A stretch of 35,188 nt of DNA. It comes from Gemmatimonadota bacterium. GTDB taxonomy: Bacteria; Gemmatimonadota; Gemmatimonadetes; Gemmatimonadales; Gemmatimonadaceae. The stretch's first letter is position 1. Each line of letters starts with the position of its first letter. The DNA is taken from the NCBI GenBank assembly GCA_025358315.1, contig JANYKA010000156.1, forward strand, positions 1 through 35,188, read 5' to 3'. The notes beneath the pieces were generated by a model. That model worked only from the letters and a program-made list of their open reading frames with translations. It searched no databases and was not told the origin of the DNA. The position numbers and the translations under genes are program-made. Below are positions 18,990 through 26,978 of this stretch, one piece after another.

Positions 18990-19097
18990 AGTGGTGAGTG
19001 GGAGTAGGAGTGCTGAGTGCGAGACTAGTGGGAGAGAGGAGTGGGAGAGGCGTGGGAGACGGTAGTGGGAGATGAGTGGGAGACTGGAGTGGGCGAC
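18990..19097. repeat. Family 1 left arm beside the lipoprotein gene
   Basis: This arm of roughly 105 bp contains GAGTGCTGAGTGCGAG and repeated AGTGGGAGA words. It begins just after the mprF stop and ends directly against the stop codon of the lipoprotein gene (19098-19100). It is the reverse complement of the arm at 19976-20063 over about 85 bp, with extra units at the inner end. Confidence 0.88.
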
Positions 19098-19847
19098 TTA
19101 CGGATTCACTGCTAGCTGAAATCGCGCCGCCAGCACTCCTGAAGAAATCTCACTGCTCGTCGTACTGTTCACTGCGTCGATCGTTTGGATGTAAAACCGG
19201 TAGGTTCCCGCCACCGTCGGTGTGCCTAATAGCACACCCCGCCCCGAAATTGAAATTCCTGGCGGTAGTGTTCCCGATGCCAACGCCCATCGATATGACG
19301 GCGTACCGCCGCCGGTGATAATTGACGCGGCGTACGAAGCACCAACTTTGCCGGTCGGCAGGTAGTCAATGTGCTGGTTGGTCAGCCCGGCACTCGCACA
19401 CGGGTTGAACGCGGCCGGGTTGCTGCTGCAGGTGCTGGTCAAGTCGATCGCTACCCGACCGGAGCGAACTGTGCCGTGGTCGTCATTGACGTCAACGAAC
19501 AACGTGTATGTCCCCTGTCGTAGCGTGGTCGACCGACCCGTGACGTAGCCCTGCAGCGAGTTGATGGCGATAACGGGGTGAGGCTGCGCGGACCCCGGTG
19601 TCAACGTCCACGTGTAACCGGAGAGCACTTGGCCACCAGTTGCCACGATGGTGAGCGGATCAACATGGCTGAACGCGCCTCCATTCAGATCGATTTGACC
19701 GTACACAACCTGACCGGGAAAAATCGCCAGCGTGCTGGCCGTCTCAACGACAGGAATATCCACTGTCGGGATCAAATTCGGACAGCTCGTGAGACATAAA
19801 AGGCAGACAGTTCCAAGTACGCGAATGGCGCCTGAAGTTCTGATCAT
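19098..19847 (-). CDS. Ig-like (putative Ig domain) lipoprotein
   Basis: This 249-aa protein is probably secreted. From ATG 19847 it has a lipoprotein signal ending in CLLCLTSC, so the mature protein would start at the cysteine near residue 22. ATG 19847 is preferred over the upstream in-frame start at 19874 because GGGAG lies eight bases before it and the signal then begins properly. The middle holds beta-rich repeats. The C-terminal half has the pattern of putative Ig domains (PF05345-like): a KVGASYAASI stretch, then GTLPPGISIS, then GTPTVAGTYRFYIQ. The function is unknown; adhesion or a surface role is typical of such folds. It is enclosed by inverted repeats. Confidence 0.75.
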   Translation of the reverse strand: MIRTSGAIRVLGTVCLLCLTSCPNLIPTVDIPVVETASTLAIFPGQVVYGQIDLNGGAFSHVDPLTIVATGGQVLSGYTWTLTPGSAQPHPVIAINSLQGYVTGRSTTLRQGTYTLFVDVNDDHGTVRSGRVAIDLTSTCSSNPAAFNPCASAGLTNQHIDYLPTGKVGASYAASIITGGGTPSYRWALASGTLPPGISISGRGVLLGTPTVAGTYRFYIQTIDAVNSTTSSEISSGVLAARFQLAVNP

Positions 19848-19975
19848 GGCTTTTTCTCCCGGAGTTTCTGACACTCAAGACTGCGGCAGTAGCCTCTCGC
19901 TTGTCAATCTGCCACCGGAGAGAGCCTCGTGAGTATGCGAGAGTGCGAGCGAGTGCGAGCGAGAAACAACAGCTA

Positions 19976-20063
19976 CACTCTCCCACTACCGTCTCCCACG
20001 CCTCTCCCACTCCCGTCTCCCACCAGTCTCGCACTCAGCACTCCTACTCCCACTCAACACTCA
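19976..20063. repeat. Family 1 right arm beside virJ
   Basis: This is the reverse complement of the arm at 18990-19097, containing CTCTCCCACTACCGTCTCCC and CTCGCACTCAGCACTC. The outer end abuts the virJ stop codon (20064-20066). The 128 bp between this arm and the lipoprotein start also hold short GCGAGAGTGCGAGCGAGTGC repeats (about 19935-19962). Confidence 0.88.
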
Positions 20064-20831
20064 TCAGTTGTTCCCCAAACTCCACGCCACCGCCCGCAGC
20101 ACAAACCCTCCTGCCAAAAGAATATTCCGCATCGAATGCCCTCCCCACGGCACCCACCACTTCTCAATTCTCGCCCCACCCGCCGCCATCAGAGCCGAAT
20201 CCGCCGTGCGATAGCGATCATCCGTCCCCCGCACAATCGCGATGCGCACCTGCGCCGGAATCGCCCGAATATTCTCGGCGATCGAAAAACTGCCGGGCTC
20301 CGTCGGTTCACCCGACATCGCCAAGTCCGCGGCCGAAATGCGCAGATGCCCCCGCGCACCGGGGCTTATCAGCAACACGCCCTTGAAGTGCGCCACATCG
20401 GCGCGCGATGCGATGTACGTAGCGACCTCGGCGCCAATGGAATGGCCACCAACGATCATCGGCAGCGTATCGGCGCCAAGTTCAACGCGAACGCGCTTTA
20501 GTATAATCGTCACACTATCCGTCAACGCTTTGCCACGCCTGAGCGTGTCGTCGGGCAGTCGATTGAAATACTTTTTTACATCAAAGCCCACGACGTTGTA
20601 ACTGCTCGCCGCCAGCCGCTTGGCGAGCTCTTGGTGCGCACCCCAGAAGCCGAGGTCGTTGCCAAGAAAAAAGATGATCGCTTTGGCGTGCGACGGCCCG
20701 TCAACCGCCGGATAGAAAAAGAACTCCGACGTCGCCAGTGAGGCGTCGTGTGGCGAATACGGCGCCGCGTCCGCCTTGAAGCATCCGGCGGCAGCGAGCG
20801 CGAACCCAACCGCGAAAACTCCTCTCCTCAT
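20064..20831 (-). CDS. VirJ/AcvB-family serine hydrolase, probable lipoprotein
   Basis: This 255-aa alpha/beta hydrolase matches the bacterial virulence protein VirJ family (PF06057). From ATG 20831, which overlaps the HIT stop as ATGA, it has a twin-arginine-like MRRG start, a hydrophobic stretch and a lipobox-like AAGC at residue 17, so it is exported. Conserved segments are FFLGNDLGFW (54-63), VVGFDVKKYFN (80-90) and the nucleophile elbow GHSIGAE (129-135, Ser131). The likely acid is in GTDDRY (Asp204/205) and the likely histidine in GGHSMRN (His232). Family members AcvB/AtvA hydrolyse lysyl-phosphatidylglycerol in the periplasm and act with an MprF/LpiA synthase. An mprF homologue lies about 1.1 kb away in convergent orientation. 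Confidence 0.82.
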   Translation of the reverse strand: MRRGVFAVGFALAAAGCFKADAAPYSPHDASLATSEFFFYPAVDGPSHAKAIIFFLGNDLGFWGAHQELAKRLAASSYNVVGFDVKKYFNRLPDDTLRRGKALTDSVTIILKRVRVELGADTLPMIVGGHSIGAEVATYIASRADVAHFKGVLLISPGARGHLRISAADLAMSGEPTEPGSFSIAENIRAIPAQVRIAIVRGTDDRYRTADSALMAAGGARIEKWWVPWGGHSMRNILLAGGFVLRAVAWSLGNN

Positions 20832-21169
20832 CCCGGCGGCCAATGCATCTTCCGGCCACCCAACACGTGGACGTGCAGGTGACTCACACTCTGCCCGCCA
20901 TCAGCGTTGGTGTTGACCACCGTGCGAAACCCGCTGGCGTTGATCCCCTCCGCGGCAGCGACATCACGGGCCATCAGCATCATCTCGCCAATCAATGTCG
21001 GGTCATTCAGCTCGTTGAGCGAATCGAAATGCTCGCGCGGGATCACCAAAAAATGTTTCGGCGCCTGCGGGCTGATATCGTGAAACGCCACGCACCTCTT
21101 GCTCTCAGCAAGAAATGCCACCGGCAACTCGCCGCGCGCGATGCGGCAGAACAGACACGTATCAGCCAT
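20828..21169 (-). CDS. HIT family (HinT-like) nucleotide hydrolase
   Basis: This 113-aa protein has the histidine triad SHLHVHVLGG near the C-terminus and the N-terminal CLFCRIARGE segment typical of HinT-type purine nucleoside phosphoramidases. These enzymes hydrolyse AMP-lysine-type phosphoramidates and aminoacyl-adenylates. The two N-terminal cysteines (CxxC) may bind zinc. The ATG start overlaps the rsmE stop by eight bases, and the stop overlaps the virJ start by four (ATGA). Confidence 0.94.
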   Translation of the reverse strand: MADTCLFCRIARGELPVAFLAESKRCVAFHDISPQAPKHFLVIPREHFDSLNELNDPTLIGEMMLMARDVAAAEGINASGFRTVVNTNADGGQSVSHLHVHVLGGRKMHWPPG

Positions 21170-22058
21170 CCTGACTCTCCTCGAGTTCGTGCGTCACTTC
21201 CCGTTTCGTTTTATCTTCCCGCTCCGCCTTCTCTTCCCGTTCCGCCATTTCTTCCCGTTCCTCCAACGATCCGCGAATCGTCCCCGGCAGCGCGGCGAGC
21301 GCCGAACGCACCACCGCGAGCGCCGCTACGGCCGCAGTTTCAAATCGCAGGTTCGTGTGCACCAGCGACACGGCGCGAAATCCAGCCGCCTTGAGCAACT
21401 CCATTTCGGAGTCCTCTATTCCTCCCTCCGGGCCGATCGCCAGCGTCAGCGGCCGTAGTCGCCCCGCCCCGTGCTCCTTCGCCATTCCGATCGCGCCGGC
21501 AATTAAATCGCCGATCGGTTCGCCGGCGCGGTCGAGCACCAGTCGCGGCCCTTCAGGCGCCGCGGCGATGGCGCGTTCCAGCGTCGCATCAGGATACACC
21601 GCCGGCAGCCAAGCGCCGCGCGACTGTTCCAGTGCCCCGGCCATCCGCGCTTGTGCTTTCTGCTGAAAGGTCGGGCCCTCGCCGCGCGGCGAGACACTCT
21701 TTGATCGTTTCCACATCACTGGCCGCCAACTCGTCGCCGCAAGTTCCGTCGCCTTCTCGGCGAGCCACAGCATCCGGTCACGATCGGCGATCGGGAGCAT
21801 CAGATGCACCGACGGCGGTGGCTCGGACGTCGCGGCACTTTCCACGCGCACCGCGGCATGCCGCTTCGCGAGCCGCACCAACACGCCCTGCCCTCGCGTG
21901 CCCCGGCCGTCCAGCAATCGCACGGTCTGTCCGACTTCAAGACGCAGCACGCGAATGTGATGCGCTTCATCTTCACCCAATGTCACCGTCTCACCCGCCT
22001 GAAACGGCTCCGAGCAGACGAACGTCGGGATCGCTACCGCGTGATGCTTACGCTCCAC
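21162..22058 (-). CDS. rsmE: 16S rRNA uracil-1498-N3 methyltransferase RsmE
   Basis: RsmE is a SPOUT-class enzyme that methylates U1498 of 16S rRNA. The family marks are the N-terminal EDEAHHIRVLR PUA-like segment and the C-terminal knot region LAIGPEGGIEDSE with LRFETAAVAAL. I choose GTG 22058: a GGAGG sits seven bases before it, inside the end of prmA, giving 298 aa. The last 35 or so residues form an unusual tail of repeated glutamate, arginine and lysine (EREEKAERE-type units) beyond the normal domain end. The corresponding DNA is a short minisatellite of TTCCCGTTCC-like words. Confidence 0.94.
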   Translation of the reverse strand: MERKHHAVAIPTFVCSEPFQAGETVTLGEDEAHHIRVLRLEVGQTVRLLDGRGTRGQGVLVRLAKRHAAVRVESAATSEPPPSVHLMLPIADRDRMLWLAEKATELAATSWRPVMWKRSKSVSPRGEGPTFQQKAQARMAGALEQSRGAWLPAVYPDATLERAIAAAPEGPRLVLDRAGEPIGDLIAGAIGMAKEHGAGRLRPLTLAIGPEGGIEDSEMELLKAAGFRAVSLVHTNLRFETAAVAALAVVRSALAALPGTIRGSLEEREEMAEREEKAEREDKTKREVTHELEESQDG

Positions 22059-22879
22059 CACAGTTCCTCCGCGTCTTCGTTTAATACGGTCCACCCACCC
22101 GCCGAAATCACGGCCAGCATCTCGTCGCGCTCTTCAACCAATATTCCGCTCAAGATCGCCACACCGCCATCTGTCAGCGATCGCCCAATCATCGGCAACA
22201 GTTCCGTGAGTACCGACGAAATAATATTCGCCGTCACGACCCGCACCGGCGCCAACAGTGGCAGCAAAACAGCCGCGTCGCCTTCAAACACCCGCACCTG
22301 ATCACTCACTCCATTCGCCAGCACATTGTCTTCGGCGTTTGAAATGGCATCGTGGTCCATCTCGATCGCGGCGATACGGTCCGCACCCAACTTGGCGGCG
22401 GCGATCGCCAGCACCGCGCTCCCGGCGCCCAAATCGGCGACGGTATCACCGGCGCGAATCACACCTTGCATCAATCGCACAACACCACGCGTCGTCGGAT
22501 GCTCGCCGGTACCAAAGGCCATCGCCGGCTCAATAATAATTGTCGTCGCCGGATTCATGCCCGCCGCTAACCACGGCGGCGTCACGGTGAGTGATCCAAG
22601 CGCGTGCGCGCCAATCCGGTCGCGCCACATCACGCTCCAATCGACGTTTGGTACGTCGCTCGTGACGGTAATCGCTTCAGCGTCGGCGGCGTGAACGGCG
22701 GCTTCGTACACTGTAACATCCGTCTCCGGCTCGAGGTGCGTCACGAACCAATCGCCATCTTCGTGCACGCCCTGCGCGCCGGCTTCAAACAGTGCGGCGC
22801 TCAATGCCTCACGCGTCTCTGGATTCGATGGGCGCGTCGCAAAACGGATCCACGCGAATGATCCGCGATGTTCCGTCAC
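22034..22879 (-). CDS. prmA: Ribosomal protein L11 methyltransferase PrmA
   Basis: PrmA trimethylates ribosomal protein uL11 using SAM. The 281-aa protein has a divergent N-terminal substrate-binding region, then the diagnostic AFGTGEHPTT and the SAM loop VADLGAGSAVLAIAA, with the acidic IEMDHDA after it. The usual GxGSG is GAGSA here. The GTG start overlaps the dnaJ stop (GTGA). The 3' end overlaps rsmE by 25 bp and contains the rsmE ribosome binding site. The order dnaJ-prmA-rsmE is common in several phyla. Confidence 0.94.
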   Translation of the reverse strand: MTEHRGSFAWIRFATRPSNPETREALSAALFEAGAQGVHEDGDWFVTHLEPETDVTVYEAAVHAADAEAITVTSDVPNVDWSVMWRDRIGAHALGSLTVTPPWLAAGMNPATTIIIEPAMAFGTGEHPTTRGVVRLMQGVIRAGDTVADLGAGSAVLAIAAAKLGADRIAAIEMDHDAISNAEDNVLANGVSDQVRVFEGDAAVLLPLLAPVRVVTANIISSVLTELLPMIGRSLTDGGVAILSGILVEERDEMLAVISAGGWTVLNEDAEELWWSVSITR

Positions 22880-24000
22880 GCGCCGAGCGCTTCTTTCATT
22901 TTCGCCCAGAAACCTTTCGCGCGTTTTTCGGGGACAGGCTGATGCGCCAACGCCAGCGCGTCAATCAGCGATGACTCCGATTCACTGAGTACACTGGGTG
23001 TCCAGATCTGCGCCCGCACATGCAGGTCACCGGTGCCACTGGCATTCACCCGCGGCAGCCCTCGCCCACGCAATTGAAAGACGTGCCCACTCTGCGTACC
23101 GGCAGGAACGGTGAGGTTGATGGGCCCGGCGACGCCAGGGACGTCAATACTCGCCCCGCGCACGGCCTGCGGAAATGTGAGGAGCACTTCGGTGTAGAGG
23201 TCTTCGCCGTCGCGTTCAAATCGCTCGTCGTCTTCCACTTCGAACATCACGACGATGTCGCCGCGCGGGCCGTTCCGCACTCCGGCGTTACCGATGCCGC
23301 GGAGTTGCATGTACTGCCCCGTCTCCACGCCAGCCGGAACCTTGATCGGCACGGTGTGATCGCCGCGCTGCCGCCCTTCACCGCGACACGCTTTGCACGG
23401 CGACGCGATGGACACGCCGTCGCCACCGCAGGTCGGGCAACCGGCGACGCTGACGAAGTTTCCGAAGAACGACCGCTGCTGCCGACGCACTTCGCCGGCG
23501 CCGCCGCACGTCGCACATTTCACGGGCTTGGTGCCGGGCTCGGCGCCAACGCCTTTGCAGACTTCGCACGGGTCAAGCAATTTCGCCTTCACATTTTTCG
23601 TCACGCCGGTTGCAACTTCGGCGAGCGTCAGGTGCAAGTCGATTTTGATGTCCGCACCACTCCTCGGCCCGGCTTGGGCGCGGCCACCGGTGCCGAACAT
23701 CTCGCCAAGTCCAAAGTCGCGCATGAAAATATTGAGTGCTTCGCTGAGATCGACGTGGTGATACTGCTGACCTCCGCCGCCCCGCAGCCCAGCCTCGCCA
23801 TACCGATCGTACGCGGCGCGCTTCTGCGGATCGCGTAGCACGTCGTACGCTTCGGTGATCTGTTTGAATCGCTCTTCAGCTTCTTTCGCCCCGCCGTTCT
23901 TGTCGGGATGATATTGCATCGCCAGGCGGCGGTACTGCTGCTTGAGTTCTTCGTCGCTCGCGGTTTTTTCGACTTCGAGGACGGAGTAATAATCTGCCAT
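22876..24000 (-). CDS. dnaJ: Chaperone protein DnaJ
   Basis: This 374-aa co-chaperone stimulates the DnaK ATPase. The J domain has HPD at 31-33. A short glycine-rich region (about 72-80) and a linker lead to four CxxCxGxG zinc motifs (about 144-212) and a C-terminal substrate-binding part. This is the full type I architecture. It lies downstream of hrcA, but grpE, often between the two, is missing. The gap is filled by family 3 repeats. No CIRCE operator is visible in the 60 bp before the start. Confidence 0.97.
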   Translation of the reverse strand: MADYYSVLEVEKTASDEELKQQYRRLAMQYHPDKNGGAKEAEERFKQITEAYDVLRDPQKRAAYDRYGEAGLRGGGGQQYHHVDLSEALNIFMRDFGLGEMFGTGGRAQAGPRSGADIKIDLHLTLAEVATGVTKNVKAKLLDPCEVCKGVGAEPGTKPVKCATCGGAGEVRRQQRSFFGNFVSVAGCPTCGGDGVSIASPCKACRGEGRQRGDHTVPIKVPAGVETGQYMQLRGIGNAGVRNGPRGDIVVMFEVEDDERFERDGEDLYTEVLLTFPQAVRGASIDVPGVAGPINLTVPAGTQSGHVFQLRGRGLPRVNASGTGDLHVRAQIWTPSVLSESESSLIDALALAHQPVPEKRAKGFWAKMKEALGA

Positions 24001-24061
24001 ATCTGAATCTTGCTCGCTTGGTGAATTACGTTAAAAATACTTTAATTGCGTGATCGATTGG

Positions 24062-24470
24062 GAACTGCAAAAACGGCTTAATCACGGATTTATGCGGATT
24101 CTAAAAAGGGCGATTTACGCGGATTTTCTTTTCGGGAACTGCGGGTGGTGCTACGGCTACGGCTCTCATTCGTGGCTTGATTGATAAGAAACTGCAAAAA
24201 CGGCTTAATCACGGATTTACACGGATTCTAAAAAAGGCGATTGCACGGATTTTTTTTGGGGAACTGCAAAAACAACAACAGTTACTGCGACGGGACTCCG
24301 TGAACAATGAATTGGTCGCTGTTCGAATTCAGGCTTTCTGTACTACCAGTTGCTGTTTATCCGTGTAAATCCGTTCTGTTATCCGCGAAAATCCGTGGCC
24401 CAGTCGTTTTTGCCCAAACATTCCACGACAATCCGTGGACTCAGCCGCTTTTACTCAAACATTCCACGAA
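24062..24470. repeat. Family 3 CACGGATTT-rich direct and inverted repeats
   Basis: The gap between hrcA and dnaJ (24001-24482) holds no credible gene. Two direct copies of a unit of about 80 bp (24062-24139 and 24188-24269) carry the words AACTGCAAAAACGGCTTAAT and CACGGATTTACACGGATTCT. Inverted copies lie at about 24355-24470, with ATCCGTGTAAATCCGTT and CCACGACAATCCGTGGAC. The centre pairs AACAACAACAGTTACTGC with CCAGTTGCTGTTT. The short open frames in it are made of repeat sequence. Confidence 0.85.
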
Positions 24471-24482
24471 CACAGGCGGCTG

Positions 24483-25526
24483 CTACCCCAACAACTCAGT
24501 CACCAGCGAAGACGTATGCGTGACTAATGCAATCACCTTGTCATACGGCATCCGGGTCGGACCAATCACTCCGATCACGCCGGCCAGGCCGCCAGCTTTG
24601 TATTCCGCCGTGATCACGGTCAGCCCGCCGGGCAGTGATGCGCCATGTTCGTTGCCAATCGTGATCTGTACGCCCGAGCCGGCGTTGCGTGATCTCAATA
24701 ACGTTGCGAGCTCCGTCCGGGTTTCGGTGAGCTCGATCAACCGCCGCATCTGATCGCCGCTCGCAAACTCCGGCTTATCAGCCAACAGTGATGCCTGGCC
24801 AAGCACAACCGAATCACCCACCGTCGGCGCCGCCACATCGAATAGCTGCTCGCCTTCCTGAAGAAAGATATTCAACAGCTCAGTGGATCCGCTCCCCGTT
24901 GTCGCATCGCGCAGGCGGTCACCGAGCGACGCGCGGATGTCGGCGAGCGACAATCCACCCAGCCGCTCATTGAGCACGAGCTGAACTTCGGCCAGCGCGT
25001 GGTCGGCAATCTCGCCGGTCACCTCAATAAAAATCGTCCGCACCGTGCCGCCGCGAAGCGTCAACACAAGAATCAATTTCGCCGCAGTGAGGCGAACAAT
25101 TTCCAACTTCTCCAAAATCGTTTGATCGAGCCTCGGGCCAAGCGCGACGCCAAGCTCCTGCGTCAGCACACCCAAACTTTGCGCGGCCCGCCGCAGAATG
25201 GACTCGATCGCCGAACTCCCGGCGCCGATTTCATCGGCAAGCCGAATGCGATCGGAATTCCCGAGCGGCACGATCTGCAGCAGTTCATCCACATAGACGC
25301 GATACGCCTTGTCCGTCGGGACGCGGCCCGCCGAGGTGTGCGGATGAAAGAGGAACCCCTTTTCCTCGAGGTCGCTCATGGTGTTGCGGATGGTCGCGGG
25401 CGAGACGCCCAAACCAAACCGACGCGACAGCGTCCGCGACCCCGCCGGTTCGGCGGTTTCGACATACGACCGGATAACCGCCGTCAGAATCGAGCGTTCC
25501 CGTTCATTCAGTTCGGCTGATGCCAT
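24483..25526 (-). CDS. hrcA: Heat-inducible transcription repressor HrcA
   Basis: HrcA is the repressor of class I heat-shock genes and binds CIRCE operators. The 347-aa protein has the winged-helix N-terminus with the segments RERSILTAVIRSYVETAEP and GVSPATIRNTMSDLEEKG, followed by HPHTSAGRVPTD. The C-terminal domain ends with a typical GVIGVIGPTRMPYDKVI segment. ATG 25526 lies 13 bp after the hemW stop. No CIRCE site is visible in the gap, so its targets (for example groESL or dnaK) are probably elsewhere. Confidence 0.97.
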   Translation of the reverse strand: MASAELNERERSILTAVIRSYVETAEPAGSRTLSRRFGLGVSPATIRNTMSDLEEKGFLFHPHTSAGRVPTDKAYRVYVDELLQIVPLGNSDRIRLADEIGAGSSAIESILRRAAQSLGVLTQELGVALGPRLDQTILEKLEIVRLTAAKLILVLTLRGGTVRTIFIEVTGEIADHALAEVQLVLNERLGGLSLADIRASLGDRLRDATTGSGSTELLNIFLQEGEQLFDVAAPTVGDSVVLGQASLLADKPEFASGDQMRRLIELTETRTELATLLRSRNAGSGVQITIGNEHGASLPGGLTVITAEYKAGGLAGVIGVIGPTRMPYDKVIALVTHTSSLVTELLG

Positions 25527-25539
25527 AACTTCAAAGATA

Positions 25540-26721
25540 CTAACGACTTCGGCCCGCGCTCAAGGCGGCGGCGAGACTATCGAGCCGCAGCCAGCCCTCA
25601 GGGGTCAGGATCAGGCGGTCGGAACTAGGCTCAGAAGGCAAACTCTGCAGTGCCGAAGGCGCCTCTGGCGGCGTTGATCCGATTCCGGCCCATCCCGCAG
25701 CCATCCATTGCGCGACTGACTTTGCATCGGCCGGCTCGATTTCCAGCCCATCAATAGTCCGCAATCCAAGATAGACCTCCTCAGCCAGGCGTTGATCGGC
25801 ACCAAGCAATTCATCGCCAGCCATCGGATCGTCGCCAGCACCCACTCGGTGTGCCCAAGCCGCAAACTCCCGTTCGTTCCAGCGTCGACGTTCACCATCA
25901 AATGAATGCGCCGACGGCCCCAATCCGAGATACGGCACCCGCCGCCAATAGCTCGAGTTGTGCTGACTTCGGTGCCCAGGCAGACCAAAGTTCGAGACTT
26001 CGTAATGCTCAAATCCCGCGCCAGTCATCGCCTCGTGCGCCTCCAAAAATTCGGCGGCATAACGCTCCTCCGGCGCCTCGGCCACCTCCCCACGGGCAGT
26101 CCAGCGCCCCAACGGAGTATGCAGTTCGACGGTCAGCCCATATAACGAGACATGGCTCGGAGCGAGCTCCAACGCCCGTTCCAAATCGTTGCTCCAAGAT
26201 CGTTCGAGCTCACCAGGAAGGGCAAAGATTAGATCCACCGATATATCGTCAATCCCGGCCGATCGGGCCGCAGCAACAGCCAATCCAGCCGCCTCGGGCG
26301 AATGGGTCCGGTGCATCCAAGTGAGGACTTTAGGATCAAAAGATTGCACGCCAAGCGAGAGTCTGGTGATCCCGGCGGCCCGCCAAGATGTCGCTGCCTC
26401 GAGGTTCAGATCCTCCGGATTCGCTTCCATCGTCACCTCGGCATCAGTCGTCAGGCCAATGCCGGCGTGAGATCGAATTCGGTCAAGAAGACTGGTAATC
26501 CCGTCGGCGCCTAGTTTTGATGGGGTGCCACCGCCAAGATATATCGTACTTACTTGGCTCAAATCGGAGTGCTTCGAGCGCGTGGATAGCTCAGCTAATA
26601 CCGAATCAATAAAGTGCGCGACCGGGACTTCGCGGCGGACAGCAATGGCGAAGTCGCAGTAGCTGCAACGACGGGTGCAGAAGGGAATGTGGACATACAA
26701 ATGCTTTGTTTTTATTGGCAA
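25540..26721 (-). CDS. hemW: HemW-type radical SAM protein
   Basis: This 393-aa protein has the radical SAM cluster motif CTRRCSYC (C15, C19, C22) directly after VHIPF, the YLGGGTPS segment, LSLGVQSFDP, and the QHNSSYW segment typical of HemW rather than coproporphyrinogen dehydrogenase HemN. HemW proteins bind heme and are proposed heme chaperones. The start must be TTG 26721, since the conserved VHIPFC begins at residue 10 and no ATG or GTG precedes it in frame. No clear ribosome binding site is present. The hemW-hrcA-dnaJ order is common. Confidence 0.93.
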   Translation of the reverse strand: MPIKTKHLYVHIPFCTRRCSYCDFAIAVRREVPVAHFIDSVLAELSTRSKHSDLSQVSTIYLGGGTPSKLGADGITSLLDRIRSHAGIGLTTDAEVTMEANPEDLNLEAATSWRAAGITRLSLGVQSFDPKVLTWMHRTHSPEAAGLAVAAARSAGIDDISVDLIFALPGELERSWSNDLERALELAPSHVSLYGLTVELHTPLGRWTARGEVAEAPEERYAAEFLEAHEAMTGAGFEHYEVSNFGLPGHRSQHNSSYWRRVPYLGLGPSAHSFDGERRRWNEREFAAWAHRVGAGDDPMAGDELLGADQRLAEEVYLGLRTIDGLEIEPADAKSVAQWMAAGWAGIGSTPPEAPSALQSLPSEPSSDRLILTPEGWLRLDSLAAALSAGRSR

Positions 26722-26815
26722 AATAGGGATGAGAATGAGTTAAAGTAAATTCTCAAATACCTTATTAGTAATGAGTTATAAGAAACTGCTCGAAAGTACT
26801 TTAAGTGATATTTCG
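26722..26815 (-). promoter_or_regulatory. AT-rich probable promoter region of hemW-hrcA
   Basis: This stretch of about 95 bp is much richer in A and T than its surroundings and lies directly before the hemW start. It contains an inverted repeat GAGAAT...ATTCTC (about 26732-26755) and TATAAC- and TAATAAGG-like boxes on the minus strand. It is the only likely promoter for hemW and hrcA. Exact boxes cannot be assigned. Confidence 0.35.
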
Positions 26816-26821
26816 TATTGA

Positions 26822-26976
26822 CGGTTCGAGCAGAGTGCAGCGTGCAGCAACGTACTCTCTTAGACCGCGTGGACCGGGAACGTAATTGCGGGACCTACTT
26901 AGCGGGCGGCGGTCAGCGTAGGGCTCGGAGGAATCAAGCTGTAACCTGCACGCTGCACCCTGCACCCTGCTCGGCT
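26822..26976. repeat. Family 4 GTGCAGC-type inverted repeat
   Basis: The left arm is CGAGCAGAGTGCAGCGTGCA (about 26827-26846). The right arm is GCACGCTGCACCCTGCACCC followed by TGCTCGG (about 26949-26976), its reverse complement apart from a duplicated CTGCACC unit. The arm starts shortly after the dprA stop codon. The spacer of about 100 bp includes a degenerate family 2 core (26894-26918). No gene is seen. Confidence 0.8.
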
Positions 26977-26978
26977 TC

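Larger units (their letters stand above)
18990..20063. mobile_element. Putative inverted-repeat cassette carrying a lipoprotein gene
   Basis: Two family 1 arms in inverted orientation enclose one complete gene (19098-19847) and its 5' region. The unit is about 1.07 kb. It fills the space between the convergent genes mprF and virJ, touching the virJ stop codon on the right and lying 4 bp past the mprF stop on the left. No transposase or target-site duplication is visible, so mobility is inferred only from the architecture and from the other copies of the same arms without this gene. Confidence 0.4.

Noticed and set aside
18990-20063. Classical insertion sequence or transposon
   Set aside because: There is no transposase and no clear target-site duplication; only the inverted arms and a lipoprotein gene are present.
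24177-24368. 63-aa plus-strand open frame in the hrcA-dnaJ gap
   Set aside because: It lies almost wholly in family 3 repeats, has no ribosome binding site and no family resemblance.
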